This document shows, in pieces, positions 27,822 through 38,994 of a stretch of DNA of 64,000 bases. Made by a program: the position numbers and the translations under genes. The stretch covers positions 51,561 through 115,560 of the forward strand of contig CAMKTJ010000003.1 of NCBI GenBank assembly GCA_946415645.1. Direction: 5' to 3'. Position 1 is the stretch's first letter; every line of letters starts with the position of its first letter. The notes under the pieces are model-generated. The model saw only the letters and a program-made list of their open reading frames with translations. It ran no database searches and had not been told where the DNA came from. Source of the DNA: an uncultured Prevotellaceae bacterium. Lineage in GTDB: Bacteria; Bacteroidota; Bacteroidia; Bacteroidales; Bacteroidaceae.

Positions 27822-30496
27822 GCCCGATCACTGACGGCTATCATACCACGTATACGGGAAGAAAGGGACTTATGGGCAATAAGGTCCTCGATATTCAGAT
27901 GCATACGATAGCCCCAATAGTGATGTGGATTGGCCGGTATATTGATACGCTCGGCATCAGGATCTGGGAGACGAACCTCCTCATCGATAGATAACCAATC
28001 CTGCAAACTAATCAGACATAGCATAGAGGGGCATGCCAGATGGCGGGCCACCACCTCCTGACACAGTTCTCCGGTAAGCTGTTGGGGAGCAAAGCCCTGA
28101 TGCTGCAGTACCTGATTGTAATAACGCTGGGCACGCTGGTAATCCTCCTGCCACCAACCACGAAGGGTAGGCATATCATGGGTAAAGATAGTGGCTACAC
28201 TACGGTATGGATTGTCCTCGAGTCGGGCAAAGGTCTGCCCATAGACCTTGGGCATAGTCTGAATCTCAAGGGAAAGAATCTTCAGGTTATCCAACACGGG
28301 CTTTACACAAGAGGGAACCATTCCCAAATCCTCGGCACATACCAACATACGCGTACTCTGCACTAGGGCAGGCAACTTCTTCATAGCCTGAGCATACCAG
28401 AAATCGTTATGACGATGATAGTAATAATCCTCGTAAAGCTTATTGAAGGCCTGCTGCTCCTCTGGCGACAGCGCCTGGAAAACACTCTCCTTCTGAACGG
28501 CAATACGGGGATGAAGCAACTGGGGATGCTCGGCATCTGGCACAAACAGTACATTGTCTATGAGACGATACAGACCGTCACGTACAGAGGATGAGAGTCT
28601 GACAGAGGGCTTAGCAAAGTACTCTTCAACCTGACGCTGAGTAGCGAACTGGGGCTTGATGTCATAGGTTCCGTCTCCACGTTCTTCAAGGAATCTGGCT
28701 GCTATCTTTTCTGCCTTAGAACCGAAAGCCTGTGTCAGGATATCATCTGTTATATAGGGACGTGTAAAGAAATCATAACGGTAACGAAGACCAAACTGCT
28801 CTATCTCTTCAGCATTCAGGGGAAGGGATGGCGAGAAATAGCCTATCAACCCATGTATGCTATGGCTGGGAATCTGCCAGATGCGGAAGAAACCCAAGAC
28901 ATGGTCTATGCGATAAGCATCAAAGTAATCAGCCATCTTCTGGAAGCGATGTATCCACCATTGGTAACCATCCTGCGCCATACGTGCCCAGTTGTAGGTG
29001 GGAAAGCCCCAGTTCTGACCATTGACACTGAAATCATCTGGCGGAGCACCAGCCTGACTGTTCATATTGAAGTAATGAGGCTCGGCCCATGCTTCTACGC
29101 TATACCGACTGATTCCTATGGGGATATCACCCTTGAGAACTACCCTATGCTGATGAGCATATTCAGCAACAGCAGAGAGCTGCCTATGCAGGAGGTACTG
29201 CACGTACATATAATAGCCCACCTCCGTAGAATATTGTCGAGCCATAGAGAGTATCTCGGCCTGAGAGTATGTACTGCATTGGGACCACTGGTTGAAATCT
29301 GCTGTATGATACTGATCGCGCAACATACAAAAGACACTGTAGGCAGTAAGCCAATCAGTATTCTTACGACAGAAAGAAAGATATTCTTCATCTGTAGCCA
29401 AAGCATCTGCCTGCTGCTGGTACAGTCTGCGCAGATACTGATGCTTGAGTGCATTCACACGGGCATACTGCAACTGGGCAGATGAGTTCAGCGCTACCCT
29501 ATCCTGCTCATACTGCTGCATGAAGGCTTTATCCTCGATAGCCGGAAGCTGACGGATATCAACATACATGGGATGCAGCGCATAGATGCTGATGCTGTTA
29601 TAGGGATAACTGTCGGCATCAGTACCTGTCTGTGTGGTATCATTGATGGGCAGAACCTGTATAACATGCATACCCGTCTGACAGGCCCAATCAACCATAG
29701 AACGTAAATCACCGAAGTCACCCACGCCCTGACTGCCACCAGTGCGCAAGGAGAATACAGGAACAACCACGCCCGCCGTCTTCCACCATCCTTCGCTCAA
29801 ATGCAGATTATTATCGGTCAGGACAATAATACGACCAGACTCTATAGTATAGTTGGGTGTCTTGCGGTTATCACCCTCTTCCCAGGCCACCAGCTCGCCT
29901 GTTGCCTCGTCCAAGATAACATATTTATACTCGAAGGGCGCATATATGCCATCAGCACTGATAGAGATTCCCCATTCATTGATACCGATACGCATCATAC
30001 GCAGGGAATAGCGCGATTCCCAAGTACCCAACTGGGGAATACTGCCTGTCAGAGCCAGTATCTGACCGGAACGCAGCTGTGGAGCCTGAATACGGAAGAC
30101 AAGAGTCTTATCGAAATAAGCAAATGGCGGCCTACGGGTAATCAGTCCGCCAACACAATTAGTATAGGCCGAACTATACAAGTGATTACAGAACGGCACA
30201 TCGCGCCATGAATCAGAGAAGATAAAGACATGATTAGGAGAAGCATTGAAGGTACGGGGTACAAGGTCCCACTCGCGACGCAGAACAGTATCTCCCTCAT
30301 ATATTATATATAGGTACGTGAAGTGCTGGGCCTCGGTGTTATTATAAAAAGCCTCGCCCTTCCAAATATAGCCGTCCTGGGTGTCAAGGTGTACCAGCTC
30401 TACTATATCCCGACCACTTCTGAGATGGCGGGTAATCTGTACACAGACTTGCTGTCCCCATTCTGTATGGTATTCAACTGAAAAATGTAATTTCAT
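27818..30496 (-). CDS. malQ: 4-alpha-glucanotransferase with N-terminal starch-binding domains
   Basis: GVGDFGDLRSMVDWACQTG, LKGDIPIGI, YRIDHVLGFFRIW, CAEDLGMVP. Confidence 0.92.
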   Translation of the reverse strand: MKLHFSVEYHTEWGQQVCVQITRHLRSGRDIVELVHLDTQDGYIWKGEAFYNNTEAQHFTYLYIIYEGDTVLRREWDLVPRTFNASPNHVFIFSDSWRDVPFCNHLYSSAYTNCVGGLITRRPPFAYFDKTLVFRIQAPQLRSGQILALTGSIPQLGTWESRYSLRMMRIGINEWGISISADGIYAPFEYKYVILDEATGELVAWEEGDNRKTPNYTIESGRIIVLTDNNLHLSEGWWKTAGVVVPVFSLRTGGSQGVGDFGDLRSMVDWACQTGMHVIQVLPINDTTQTGTDADSYPYNSISIYALHPMYVDIRQLPAIEDKAFMQQYEQDRVALNSSAQLQYARVNALKHQYLRRLYQQQADALATDEEYLSFCRKNTDWLTAYSVFCMLRDQYHTADFNQWSQCSTYSQAEILSMARQYSTEVGYYMYVQYLLHRQLSAVAEYAHQHRVVLKGDIPIGISRYSVEAWAEPHYFNMNSQAGAPPDDFSVNGQNWGFPTYNWARMAQDGYQWWIHRFQKMADYFDAYRIDHVLGFFRIWQIPSHSIHGLIGYFSPSLPLNAEEIEQFGLRYRYDFFTRPYITDDILTQAFGSKAEKIAARFLEERGDGTYDIKPQFATQRQVEEYFAKPSVRLSSSVRDGLYRLIDNVLFVPDAEHPQLLHPRIAVQKESVFQALSPEEQQAFNKLYEDYYYHRHNDFWYAQAMKKLPALVQSTRMLVCAEDLGMVPSCVKPVLDNLKILSLEIQTMPKVYGQTFARLEDNPYRSVATIFTHDMPTLRGWWQEDYQRAQRYYNQVLQHQGFAPQQLTGELCQEVVARHLACPSMLCLISLQDWLSIDEEVRLPDPDAERINIPANPHHYWGYRMHLNIEDLIAHKSLSSRIRGMIAVSDRA

Positions 30497-30580
30497 ACTC
30501 TATTTTCATCTGATTTGAGACAAAAATATGAGAAAAATGGGGAAAAAACAAGGTAAAATTGAAAAAAAAGCCTCTAATGC

Positions 30581-30611
30581 TTGGCTAAATGACAAAATGA
30601 GAGTACCTTTG
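30581..30611 (+). promoter_or_regulatory. Bacteroidetes-type promoter of the 6S-like RNA
   Basis: TTG (30581-30583)-N20-TACCTTTG (30604-30611). Confidence 0.65.
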
Positions 30612-30616
30612 CCATA

Positions 30617-30850
30617 GAGAGATGAGACAAATACCGCACTGGACTGATCGGGAATCTCATCAATAAATTACTGAAACCGAGAACGCTTCGCATGCTAATG
30701 GCGGGCCACGCCCTGAGAAGGGTAACCTTGAGTCGGTGGATTACAAAGGCGGCGAGCACTCAAAACTTGTTCTTAAGGAGTTTCATCACATCACCAGTGC
30801 GGTTTTATATAAAGAAGCGTGCCTCCCTATTGAAGAGAGGCACGCTTTTT
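30617..30850 (+). ncRNA. 6S-like / Bacteroidales-1-like RNA, convergent to rplT
   Basis: Promoter to terminator unit; closing stem ACCGCACTGG (30633-30642)/CCAGTGCGGT (30794-30803); terminator AAGCGTGCCTC...GAGGCACGCTT-T; next to L20 gene. Confidence 0.65.
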
Positions 30851-30877
30851 CTTTGTAAATCTCAGAGAGGACTGAAA

Positions 30878-31222
30878 TTACTTAACCTTAGCAACGATAG
30901 CCTTGAAGGCCTCGGGGTGGTTAACAGCAAGGTCAGCGAGAACCTTACGGTTGATCTCGATACCTGCCTTGTGCAGAAGACCCATCAACTGAGAATAGCT
31001 CAGACCCTCCATACGAGCGGCAGCGTTGATACGCTGAATCCACAAAGCACGGAAGTTACGCTTCTTGGTACGACGATCGCGGAAAGCGTAAGTAAGACCC
31101 TTCTCCCAAGTGTTCTTTGCAACAGTCCAAACATTCTTACGGGCACCAAAGTAACCTCTGGTGAGACCCAGGATTTTCTTTCTCTTAGCTCTTGAAGCTA
31201 CATGATTTACTGATCTTGGCAT
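30878..31222 (-). CDS. rplT: 50S ribosomal protein L20
   Basis: [37 protein letters not shown]. Confidence 0.98.
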   Translation of the reverse strand: MPRSVNHVASRAKRKKILGLTRGYFGARKNVWTVAKNTWEKGLTYAFRDRRTKKRNFRALWIQRINAAARMEGLSYSQLMGLLHKAGIEINRKVLADLAVNHPEAFKAIVAKVK

Positions 31223-31323
31223 AATTTTTTTCTTTTTGAATGTTAGCGACGTACATGACGTTCTTTATGTGCTAAGCATTCGGTTAATAACTAAAGTTAA
31301 AAACTGCGTCTTGACATTTGGGT

Positions 31324-31521
31324 TTAACGCATACACAGGAGGTCACGTACCTGCTTCATGTTCTCAGTCACTACGATAGCGCTGTGATCCAGGTTTCTCT
31401 TCTGCTTCTTGGTCTTCTTTGTCAAGATGTGGCTGTGGTATGCGTGATGACGCTTTACCTTGCCTGTACCGGTGAGTGCGAATCTCTTCTTAGCACCGGA
31501 ATTAGTCTTTACTTTTGGCAT
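31324..31521 (-). CDS. rpmI: 50S ribosomal protein L35
   Basis: [36 protein letters not shown]. Confidence 0.97.
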   Translation of the reverse strand: MPKVKTNSGAKKRFALTGTGKVKRHHAYHSHILTKKTKKQKRNLDHSAIVVTENMKQVRDLLCMR

Positions 31522-31602
31522 AATTGTTTTAATTTGTTTAATTAATATTAATAATAGATGTGGCAACGCATATACCAGGGCGTTACGCACTATCCTTTTT
31601 CC

Positions 31603-32265
31603 TTAATCGTCAAAGTCCTCGCCCTCAACCTTGGGTCCCGTATATTCCTTTGGAGCCTTCTGCTGTGGGGCTTTCTTCTCGCGAGGCTTTTCTGCATTCA
31701 ACTCTTGAGCAGTACTCTCAAGCACCTTCTTAGTCTGAGTGGGTTGTTTCTTGGGAGCAATGAACATAATCATACGCTTACCCTCCAACTGAGGCATCTG
31801 CTCTACCTTACCATACTCTTCCAAGTCGGCAGCGAAACGGAGTAACAAAACTTCGCCCTGCTCCTTGAAAAGAATACTACGTCCCTTGAAGAAAACATAG
31901 GCCTTTACCTTGTCTCCATCAGAGAGGAATCCCTGAGCGTGCTTGAGTTTGAAATTGTAATCATGGTCATCGGTCTGTGGTCCGAAACGAATCTCCTTGA
32001 CCTCTACCTTAACCTGCTTAGCCTTAATCTCTTTCTGGTGCTTCTTCTGCTGATAGAGGAACTTACTGAAGTCAATCAGGCGACAAACAGGAGGTTCGGC
32101 ATTAGGTGAAATCTCAACAAGATCCACACCTTTCTGCTCGGCTAATTGGATAGCCTTGAAGGTTGGCAGGACTGCTGATTCGATACCATCTCCGACAATG
32201 CGAACTTCGCGAGCACGAATCTGTTCGTTTACGCGATACTGCTGTTTTGGGTTGTCTTTTTTCAT
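31603..32265 (-). CDS. infC: Translation initiation factor IF-3
   Basis: [18 protein letters not shown]...[23 protein letters not shown]...[14 protein letters not shown]. Confidence 0.97.
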   Translation of the reverse strand: MKKDNPKQQYRVNEQIRAREVRIVGDGIESAVLPTFKAIQLAEQKGVDLVEISPNAEPPVCRLIDFSKFLYQQKKHQKEIKAKQVKVEVKEIRFGPQTDDHDYNFKLKHAQGFLSDGDKVKAYVFFKGRSILFKEQGEVLLLRFAADLEEYGKVEQMPQLEGKRMIMFIAPKKQPTQTKKVLESTAQELNAEKPREKKAPQQKAPKEYTGPKVEGEDFDD

Positions 32266-32290
32266 TAATTATTTTAAATCGGGTGCAAAA

Positions 32291-34243
32291 TTACGAATTT
32301 TCTGTCATTTGGCGTACTTCTTCGCAAATTTTCTTCGCGAAATCTTCAAATTTCACCGTTCCTTGCTCTCCTCCACCCTGTTGACGATAGCTAACAGTGC
32401 CTTCTGCCTGCTCTTTTTCACCAACAATAATCATGTAAGGAATGTGCTTCATCTCGTTATCACGAATCTTTCGGCCAATCTTCTCGTTGCGGTCATCTAT
32501 GTATGAACGAACCTCCTGAGAATCGAAGTATTCCTTGACCTGCTGAGCATACTCAACAAACTTCTCACTTACAGGAAGGATAGCAACCTGGTCGGGAGTC
32601 AACCACAAGGGGAAGTGACCAGCGGTATGCTCGATAAGTACAGCGCAGAAACGCTCCATACTACCAAAGGGTGCACGGTGAATCATAACAGGACGATGCT
32701 TGGCATTGTCCTCGCCAATATATTCAAGCTGGAAGCGCTGAGGCAACTGATAGTCAACCTGGATAGTACCCAACTGCCAACGACGACCAATAGCATCCTT
32801 AACCATGAAGTCGAGCTTGGGACCGTAGAAAGCAGCCTCGCCCAACTCGGTCTTAGCCTTCATACCCTTCTCGGCACAAGCATCAATGATAGCCTGCTCA
32901 GCTGTTGCCCAGTCCTCATCGCTACCAATATACTTCTCTGTATCCTCAGGATCACGGAGAGAAATCTGAACCTCAACGCTCTCATCAGAGAAATTGAAGA
33001 TCTTGAATACGTGCTGGATAATCTCCATTACCTTGATAAACTCATCCTTTACCTGGTCAGGACGACAGAAAATATGAGCATCATCCTGAGTGAAGCAACG
33101 AACACGGGTCAATCCGTGAAGCTCACCGCTCTGCTCGTAACGGTAAACAGTACCGAACTCAGCACAGCGGAAGGGAAGGTCACGGTAGCTACGAGGCTTA
33201 TTGGCATAAATCTCGCAGTGGTGAGGACAGTTCATTGGCTTGAGCAAGTACTCCTCTCCCTCCTCGGGTGTCTGAATGGGCTGGAAGCTATCCTTACCAT
33301 AGTGATCCCAGTGACCAGATGTCTGGTAAAGGTTCTTTCCACCGATATTAGGAGTAATAACCTCCTGATAGCCGTACTTCTTCTGGATACGACGCAACAT
33401 ATCCTGCAAACGGAGACGCATATCAGTACCCTTTGGCAACCAAATGGGCAATCCCTTACCTACACGCTCAGAGAACATGAAGAGCTCCATCTCCTTACCA
33501 ATCTTACGATGGTCGCGCTTCTTAGCCTCCTCAAGAACAACAAGATACTCATCCAGCATCTTCTTCTTGGGGAAAGAAACACCATAGAGACGCTGCATCT
33601 GATCCTTAGTGGCATCACCACGCCAGAAGGCACCGGCAACGCTCATCAGCTTAACAGCCTTGATGATACCGGTAGATACAATATGAGGACCCTTACACAA
33701 GTCTGTAAAATTACCCTGTGTATAAGTAGTAATGCTTCCATCTTCAAGATCCTGCTCAATATGCTCGCACTTGTAGGTCTGACCACTGGCAGCAAAGAAC
33801 TTCAGGCTGTCAGCCTTGCTAATCTCCTTGCGGACAACAGGCTCATCCTTGCGGGCCAGCTCAATCATCTTGTCCTCAATCTGCTTGAAGTCGCCCTCCT
33901 TGATCATCTCGCCATTAGGCAGCAAGACATCATAGAAGAAGCCGTTCTCTACAGCAGGACCGAATCCGAACTGGATACCAGGATACAACTCCTGCAAAGC
34001 CTCAGCCAGCAAATGGGCACTGGTATGCCAGAAGGCATGCTTACCTTCTTCATCATCAAACTTATACAGAACTACCTTAGCATCCTGATTGATGGGGCGG
34101 TTCAGTTCCACCGTCTCACCATTAACACCACAGGCCACAACATCTTGTGCCAAACGTGAAGAGATGCTCTCGGCAATCTGAAAACCAGTTACGCCAGCTT
34201 CGTACTCGCGCACTGAACCATCAGGGAAAGTAATCTTAATCAT
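32291..34243 (-). CDS. thrS: Threonyl-tRNA synthetase
   Basis: [35 protein letters not shown] class II synthetase motifs. Confidence 0.98.
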   Translation of the reverse strand: MIKITFPDGSVREYEAGVTGFQIAESISSRLAQDVVACGVNGETVELNRPINQDAKVVLYKFDDEEGKHAFWHTSAHLLAEALQELYPGIQFGFGPAVENGFFYDVLLPNGEMIKEGDFKQIEDKMIELARKDEPVVRKEISKADSLKFFAASGQTYKCEHIEQDLEDGSITTYTQGNFTDLCKGPHIVSTGIIKAVKLMSVAGAFWRGDATKDQMQRLYGVSFPKKKMLDEYLVVLEEAKKRDHRKIGKEMELFMFSERVGKGLPIWLPKGTDMRLRLQDMLRRIQKKYGYQEVITPNIGGKNLYQTSGHWDHYGKDSFQPIQTPEEGEEYLLKPMNCPHHCEIYANKPRSYRDLPFRCAEFGTVYRYEQSGELHGLTRVRCFTQDDAHIFCRPDQVKDEFIKVMEIIQHVFKIFNFSDESVEVQISLRDPEDTEKYIGSDEDWATAEQAIIDACAEKGMKAKTELGEAAFYGPKLDFMVKDAIGRRWQLGTIQVDYQLPQRFQLEYIGEDNAKHRPVMIHRAPFGSMERFCAVLIEHTAGHFPLWLTPDQVAILPVSEKFVEYAQQVKEYFDSQEVRSYIDDRNEKIGRKIRDNEMKHIPYMIIVGEKEQAEGTVSYRQQGGGEQGTVKFEDFAKKICEEVRQMTENS

Positions 34244-34341
34244 ATGTTGTATTATTTTGATATTCGGTAAAAATGAGCTGCAAAGATAATCATAATATGT
34301 TAAAACAGAAAGAACTACACCAAAAGATTTACTTAAAAGGG

Positions 34342-36318
34342 CTATTTTTTCTCATTAGCATACCTCTTAATCAGGTTATAAGCTGAATACAAACCATATT
34401 CACCTGCCTGGCTAAGGTCGCTGAGACCCTCTGACAACTTGCCGCTGAGAATATAGGCAACCCCTCGGCTATAGTATGCATCGGGGAAATGAGAGTCCAA
34501 TTCTATTGCCTTGCTGAAAGCATTTATTGCTCCCACGTAATCAGCAAGTTTTATCATCATGCAGCCAAGATTATAATGAAGATATGGGGATTGGGGCTGT
34601 AAATCAAGTGCACGGTTATAGTCCTGCATTACCATAAGATAACCCAGACGCAGATCCGCAGCCTGAGCCGTTGTACTGGACACCTCAAGCTGGGCATACC
34701 GGCACTGTGCACGCAGCATTAGAGACAACACATCGTCTCCGTACTTGAGCACATAGGTATCCATATCGGCTATACCATTCTCGAAGTCCCTGACGTGGTA
34801 ATAATCCAACGCACGCTTGAAGAGCAGTTCCTTTACCACGCCTTTCGACTCTATGGCTGAAGAAACTTCTGTAATGGAGGCCATATGAGCGTTCAACTGG
34901 GACTCCGTCATATTTCCCTCATCACAAGTAAGGTACAATGTTGAAGGTAATATTGAGCGGGCATTCAACTTATCCAACTCCTTGCTGTAGGCAACATAAA
35001 GCTTGACATCCGACTGACTCTTGTAATACGTAAAGATGTAAAGAGGCTCGGGCTTAAGTTCTGCCTGCTTATTCTGAACCTTTCCACGGTATTCACTTAC
35101 ATACTGATTATCCGTCTCGTGCGTATCCTCCTCTACCAGCTTGTCATAGTCATCTATATTATGCTCACTCTTCTTACGGGTCTTCCCTGAACTTTTGTAT
35201 TTTCCCGTTGCCACAGCCATCTGAGCCTTCAGAATCTTGAATTCATCACGCTCAGCACCATAGACATCACCTATCTTCCTGCGTATCTCAGCACGTTTGC
35301 GATACCCCTCCCAAAACTCAGGATAATCCTTTATCACAGCACTGATATCACGGATAGCACCTTTGTAATCGCCGATATTATCCAAAAGCAATGCCCTGTT
35401 ATACAGTACGATGGTGTTATCAGGCTCTACGTTCAAAACAAAATTCAAGTCCTCTATGGCCAGATTATCTTCACCCACATTAGCACGGAGAAGTCCTCTG
35501 TTATAATGAGCCAGATAACTGTTGGGAGCAATCTCTATGGCTGCATCGTAGTCAGACATCGCACCTCGCAGATTGTCCTGATTATAACGGACCAGCGCCC
35601 TGTTGACATATAAGGTCGCAGCCTTGGGAGACTGCAGAATGGCCTTATCCAGGCTCTGCTCTGCCTGTGCATATTCCTTTCTTTCTGCCTGGAACATAGA
35701 CTTCATACTCCAGGCGTTTCCGGCATATTCGTTCAGTTCCAAGGCGCGGTCCACCCATTTCTCCGCTGCAACGGTATCCGTTTTCAACAACGCAACCTGA
35801 GCTTTTAACGTCATCTGCTCTGGCACCTTAGGCCAGTGATGAATCATCACGTCCAAGGCGGAGTCAGCCTGCTCATATTGTTTGAGTTCTATGTAGGAAA
35901 GAACCAGATTATGCCAACAGGATTTCTCTAACGGATTTATCTTCAATGCTTGAACATAATCTTGAGATGCAAGTTCATAACGTGCTTGGTTTATGCGACA
36001 TAAGGCACGCAACTGATAATAATTGCACATATAAGGATTACGCTCCAATGCAACACTGCAATCTATCTCAGCTCCCTGATAATCCTCAAGATAATACTTG
36101 GCAAGGCTTCTGTAAAAATAAGGTTCACCCAACCAAGGTTTGGCACTGATTACCATATTGAAACGTTGAATGGCCAGGACATAATCCTCGAAATACAAAG
36201 CATTACGCCCCATCAAGAGAACCCTGTCTGTATTGATTTGAGCATAGCACTTGCTTGCCTTCCCTATAAACAAAAGGCAAGAGAAAGCAAGCAACAAGAT
36301 AAGTCGCAGCTTATTCAA
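34342..36318 (-). CDS. Secreted tetratricopeptide repeat protein
   Basis: Signal peptide; multiple TPR units ([24 protein letters not shown]...). Confidence 0.85.
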   Translation of the reverse strand: MNKLRLILLLAFSCLLFIGKASKCYAQINTDRVLLMGRNALYFEDYVLAIQRFNMVISAKPWLGEPYFYRSLAKYYLEDYQGAEIDCSVALERNPYMCNYYQLRALCRINQARYELASQDYVQALKINPLEKSCWHNLVLSYIELKQYEQADSALDVMIHHWPKVPEQMTLKAQVALLKTDTVAAEKWVDRALELNEYAGNAWSMKSMFQAERKEYAQAEQSLDKAILQSPKAATLYVNRALVRYNQDNLRGAMSDYDAAIEIAPNSYLAHYNRGLLRANVGEDNLAIEDLNFVLNVEPDNTIVLYNRALLLDNIGDYKGAIRDISAVIKDYPEFWEGYRKRAEIRRKIGDVYGAERDEFKILKAQMAVATGKYKSSGKTRKKSEHNIDDYDKLVEEDTHETDNQYVSEYRGKVQNKQAELKPEPLYIFTYYKSQSDVKLYVAYSKELDKLNARSILPSTLYLTCDEGNMTESQLNAHMASITEVSSAIESKGVVKELLFKRALDYYHVRDFENGIADMDTYVLKYGDDVLSLMLRAQCRYAQLEVSSTTAQAADLRLGYLMVMQDYNRALDLQPQSPYLHYNLGCMMIKLADYVGAINAFSKAIELDSHFPDAYYSRGVAYILSGKLSEGLSDLSQAGEYGLYSAYNLIKRYANEKK

Positions 36319-36329
36319 CGTCTTTACCT

Positions 36330-36887
36330 CTATCTTTTGACCTTAACCTTATAGGCACAATTGAACTTGCCCTTTATAATCTGCTGCAATTTAGCTCTGG
36401 TTAGTTGCTTGCGCAAACCTGTAAGATGGTCCGTAAACACCACTCCGTCCAAATGATCAAACTCATGTTGCATAACACGGGCCAGATAGCCTGTTACCCA
36501 TTCATCATGCTCCTGGAAGTTTTCATCCAGATATGTAACACGTATCCTCTTGGGACGCTTTACACTCTCATGTACACCGGGCAGACTCAGGCATCCTTCT
36601 TCCATAATATCCGTTTCTGTTTCATCATACTCCTCAATATAGGGATTAATGAATGTGTGAATATAGCCCTTGTATTCAGGATAGTCTTCGCTTATAATAT
36701 CCAGGTTAATAACAACCAGTCTTATATTAAGACCTACCTGTGGTGCAGCCAACCCGATGCCCTCGCTCCTATCCAGCGTGTCATACATATCCTGTATCAG
36801 TTGTGTCAGATTAGGATAGTCCTTATCAATGTCTTCAGCTACTTTACGCAAAACGGGTTGTCCGTAAGTGTATATTGGCAGTATCAT
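36330..36887 (-). CDS. def: Peptide deformylase
   Basis: EGIGLAAPQVG, EEGCLSLPG, MQHEFDHLDGVVF. Confidence 0.96.
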   Translation of the reverse strand: MILPIYTYGQPVLRKVAEDIDKDYPNLTQLIQDMYDTLDRSEGIGLAAPQVGLNIRLVVINLDIISEDYPEYKGYIHTFINPYIEEYDETETDIMEEGCLSLPGVHESVKRPKRIRVTYLDENFQEHDEWVTGYLARVMQHEFDHLDGVVFTDHLTGLRKQLTRAKLQQIIKGKFNCAYKVKVKR

Positions 36888-36916
36888 ATTATATTTTGTT
36901 TTCTGATTATTCTAAC

Positions 36917-37336
36917 TTACAAATTGCCACGTCCTTCCATCCATCCTTGCAGAATGATGGTTGCACTTATCTCATCAACCAGTGCCTTATTCTGACGGGC
37001 TTTCTTTCCGATGCCGCTCTGAAGCATCGTCTGATGGGCAAGCACGCTGGTATAGCGTTCGTCCCACATATCTACGGGAACATCCGGAAAGTTTTTTTTC
37101 AGTTGTTCCACAAAAGCAAGTACCCTGGGCAGGTTATCGCTGTCTCTTCCGTTAGTCTGTTTCGGAAGCCCCACGACAAAACGTTCTACGGTTTCCTTTG
37201 CCGCATACTCCTTCAGGTACTTCATCAACTGGGGCGTCTCAACCGTTGTAAGCCCGCCCGCAATGATTTTCAAAGGGTCCGTCACAGCTAACCCTGTACG
37301 ACGGACCCCATAATCTACAGAAAGAACTCTTCCCAC
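36917..37336 (-). CDS. ruvX: Holliday junction resolvase RuvX/YqgF
   Basis: VLSVDYGVRRTGLAVTDPL, VVGLPKQTNG, WDERYTSVLA. Confidence 0.93.
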   Translation of the reverse strand: MGRVLSVDYGVRRTGLAVTDPLKIIAGGLTTVETPQLMKYLKEYAAKETVERFVVGLPKQTNGRDSDNLPRVLAFVEQLKKNFPDVPVDMWDERYTSVLAHQTMLQSGIGKKARQNKALVDEISATIILQGWMEGRGNL

Positions 37337-37370
37337 TTATCAGTCTATAACAATAAGAAGAGACTCTTTT

Positions 37371-37865
37371 TTATTTCTGATACAACAACCAAGCATCTTT
37401 GTACTGACTCTGGAGAGCAGCACGGCTCTGAGCAGCTTCTGCCTTTGTGTCATAGCTGGTAGCAATCACGCGGAACCAGTCAGCACCGTTAACAGCTGCC
37501 TTAACAACACGGGGAGCATAGCCCTTGCCAGCCAATGTATTGCTCAAAGCATTGGCATTGCTCTGTACGCTAAAGCTACCAACAACAACGCTGTAAGCCT
37601 TCAAGGGAGCACCACTTACAAGAGAGACGCTCTCTGTACGAACAGTAACATTGCTATAGTCTGCAGCAGGAGTTGTGGTTACAGGAACAGCGGGAGTAAC
37701 AGTAACAGGAGCTGTAGGCTGAGTTGCGACAGGAGTGGTAACTACTGTTTCCTGCTGAGCCTTAGCCTTCTCATATGCCTTCTTATAAGCACTTTCTTTA
37801 CTCTTACATGAGGTCATTGCAAATACTGCACAAACGGCAGCGCCCATCAATAATGTTTTTTTCAT
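37371..37865 (-). CDS. SPOR domain-containing lipoprotein-like protein
   Basis: Signal peptide with Cys; SVVVGSFSVQSNANALSNTLAGKGYAPRVV SPOR motif. Confidence 0.8.
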   Translation of the reverse strand: MKKTLLMGAAVCAVFAMTSCKSKESAYKKAYEKAKAQQETVVTTPVATQPTAPVTVTPAVPVTTTPAADYSNVTVRTESVSLVSGAPLKAYSVVVGSFSVQSNANALSNTLAGKGYAPRVVKAAVNGADWFRVIATSYDTKAEAAQSRAALQSQYKDAWLLYQK

Positions 37866-38069
37866 ACGTTTAATAACAAATAATTTTAGATTGTCCTTTT
37901 ATTATTCAATATTTTGGCGCAAAATTAACAAATTTTCCGCACGTACGCAATACATAATTCTAAAAAAAGTGTTAAATAATGAACAAAATACCCCTTTAAA
38001 GCACAAGTGTAAGAAAAATAACATATATTTGCATTGAATTTACAAACAAACTTTATTGAAGTTGTCATT

Positions 38070-38285
38070 ATGAAAGCAATTAATTATCTGTTAGCATTCG
38101 TTGGTGGCGCTGCAGTTGGTGCTGCCTGTGGTTTACTCTTTGCTCCCGAAAAGGGATCTGACACACGTGAGAAAATTGCTGAGGCTTTACGTAAGCGTGG
38201 CATCCGTCTGAACAAAAAAGAGATGTCAAACCTTGTCGAGGAGATTGCCGAGGAATTGCAGAGCGCAAAGGAAGAGGCTGAGTAA
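38070..38285 (+). CDS. YtxH domain-containing protein
   Basis: AFVGGAAVGAACGLLFAPEKGSDTREKI. Confidence 0.85.
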   Translation: MKAINYLLAFVGGAAVGAACGLLFAPEKGSDTREKIAEALRKRGIRLNKKEMSNLVEEIAEELQSAKEEAE

Positions 38286-38304
38286 CAACACCTTTAAATA
38301 AGAC

Positions 38305-38679
38305 ATGATAGGAACAGGTAAATATACAGAAGACATCAGAGAAATTATTCTGGAGGTCAAACATTACCTGAATCTACAGAAGAAATACCTTGCAATAGAT
38401 GCGGCAGAGAAGGCAACCATTATCCTGTCTGCCGTAGCTATTGCAGCTATTTGTATTCTGTTAGGTACCATCATCCTATTATTCTGCACCTTTGCCTTAG
38501 CATATTGGATTGGCGATTTACTGAATAGTCTGCCACTTGGATTCCTGACAATGGCATGCATTGTTGTGCTATTATTACTTCTTTTCTACTGTAAGCGCAA
38601 AGCATGGATTATCCAGCCGCTCGCCCGCATGATGGCACAACTTTTCGTAGAAAACAACGAAGAAGAAGAGGAGGAATAA
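38305..38679 (+). CDS. Phage holin family / YqjE-like membrane protein
   Basis: Two hydrophobic helices; co-directional with YtxH gene. Confidence 0.65.
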   Translation: MIGTGKYTEDIREIILEVKHYLNLQKKYLAIDAAEKATIILSAVAIAAICILLGTIILLFCTFALAYWIGDLLNSLPLGFLTMACIVVLLLLLFYCKRKAWIIQPLARMMAQLFVENNEEEEEE

Positions 38680-38683
38680 GCCT

Positions 38684-38959
38684 ATGAACAAGACATCCCA
38701 TATCTCCTCTCAGATTGATGCGCTGAAGGCAATGCGCGAAAACAAGGCACAGCTCAAGAAAGAGTTGAAAACCTCCAAGGCCAACATCAAGTATAAGGTC
38801 CAGGGTATCATATCCCCTGCCAAGACCGCAAAGAAGAACACCACTCGCATAGGCCAACTCGTCAGCAATGGACTTGCCATCTACGAGGGTGTACGCCTAG
38901 GCATGAGTATTATCTCTGCATTCCGCTCATTATTCGGCAGGCGCCGCCGTCGCTACTAA
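38684..38959 (+). CDS. Hypothetical protein, YqjK-like position
   Basis: Short ORF in the YtxH/holin-like operon. Confidence 0.65.
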   Translation: MNKTSHISSQIDALKAMRENKAQLKKELKTSKANIKYKVQGIISPAKTAKKNTTRIGQLVSNGLAIYEGVRLGMSIISAFRSLFGRRRRRY

Positions 38960-38994
38960 AGAATCTCAACCCTAAGCACAAAATCGGGGAATAC

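Noticed and set aside
32615-34159. 514 aa plus-strand ORF
   Set aside because: Antisense to thrS in full; Leu/Thr/Ile-rich composition typical of a shadow ORF
38305-38679. Prophage, because of the holin-like gene
   Set aside because: No other phage genes; YtxH/holin-like/YqjK-like trios are ordinary chromosomal membrane genes
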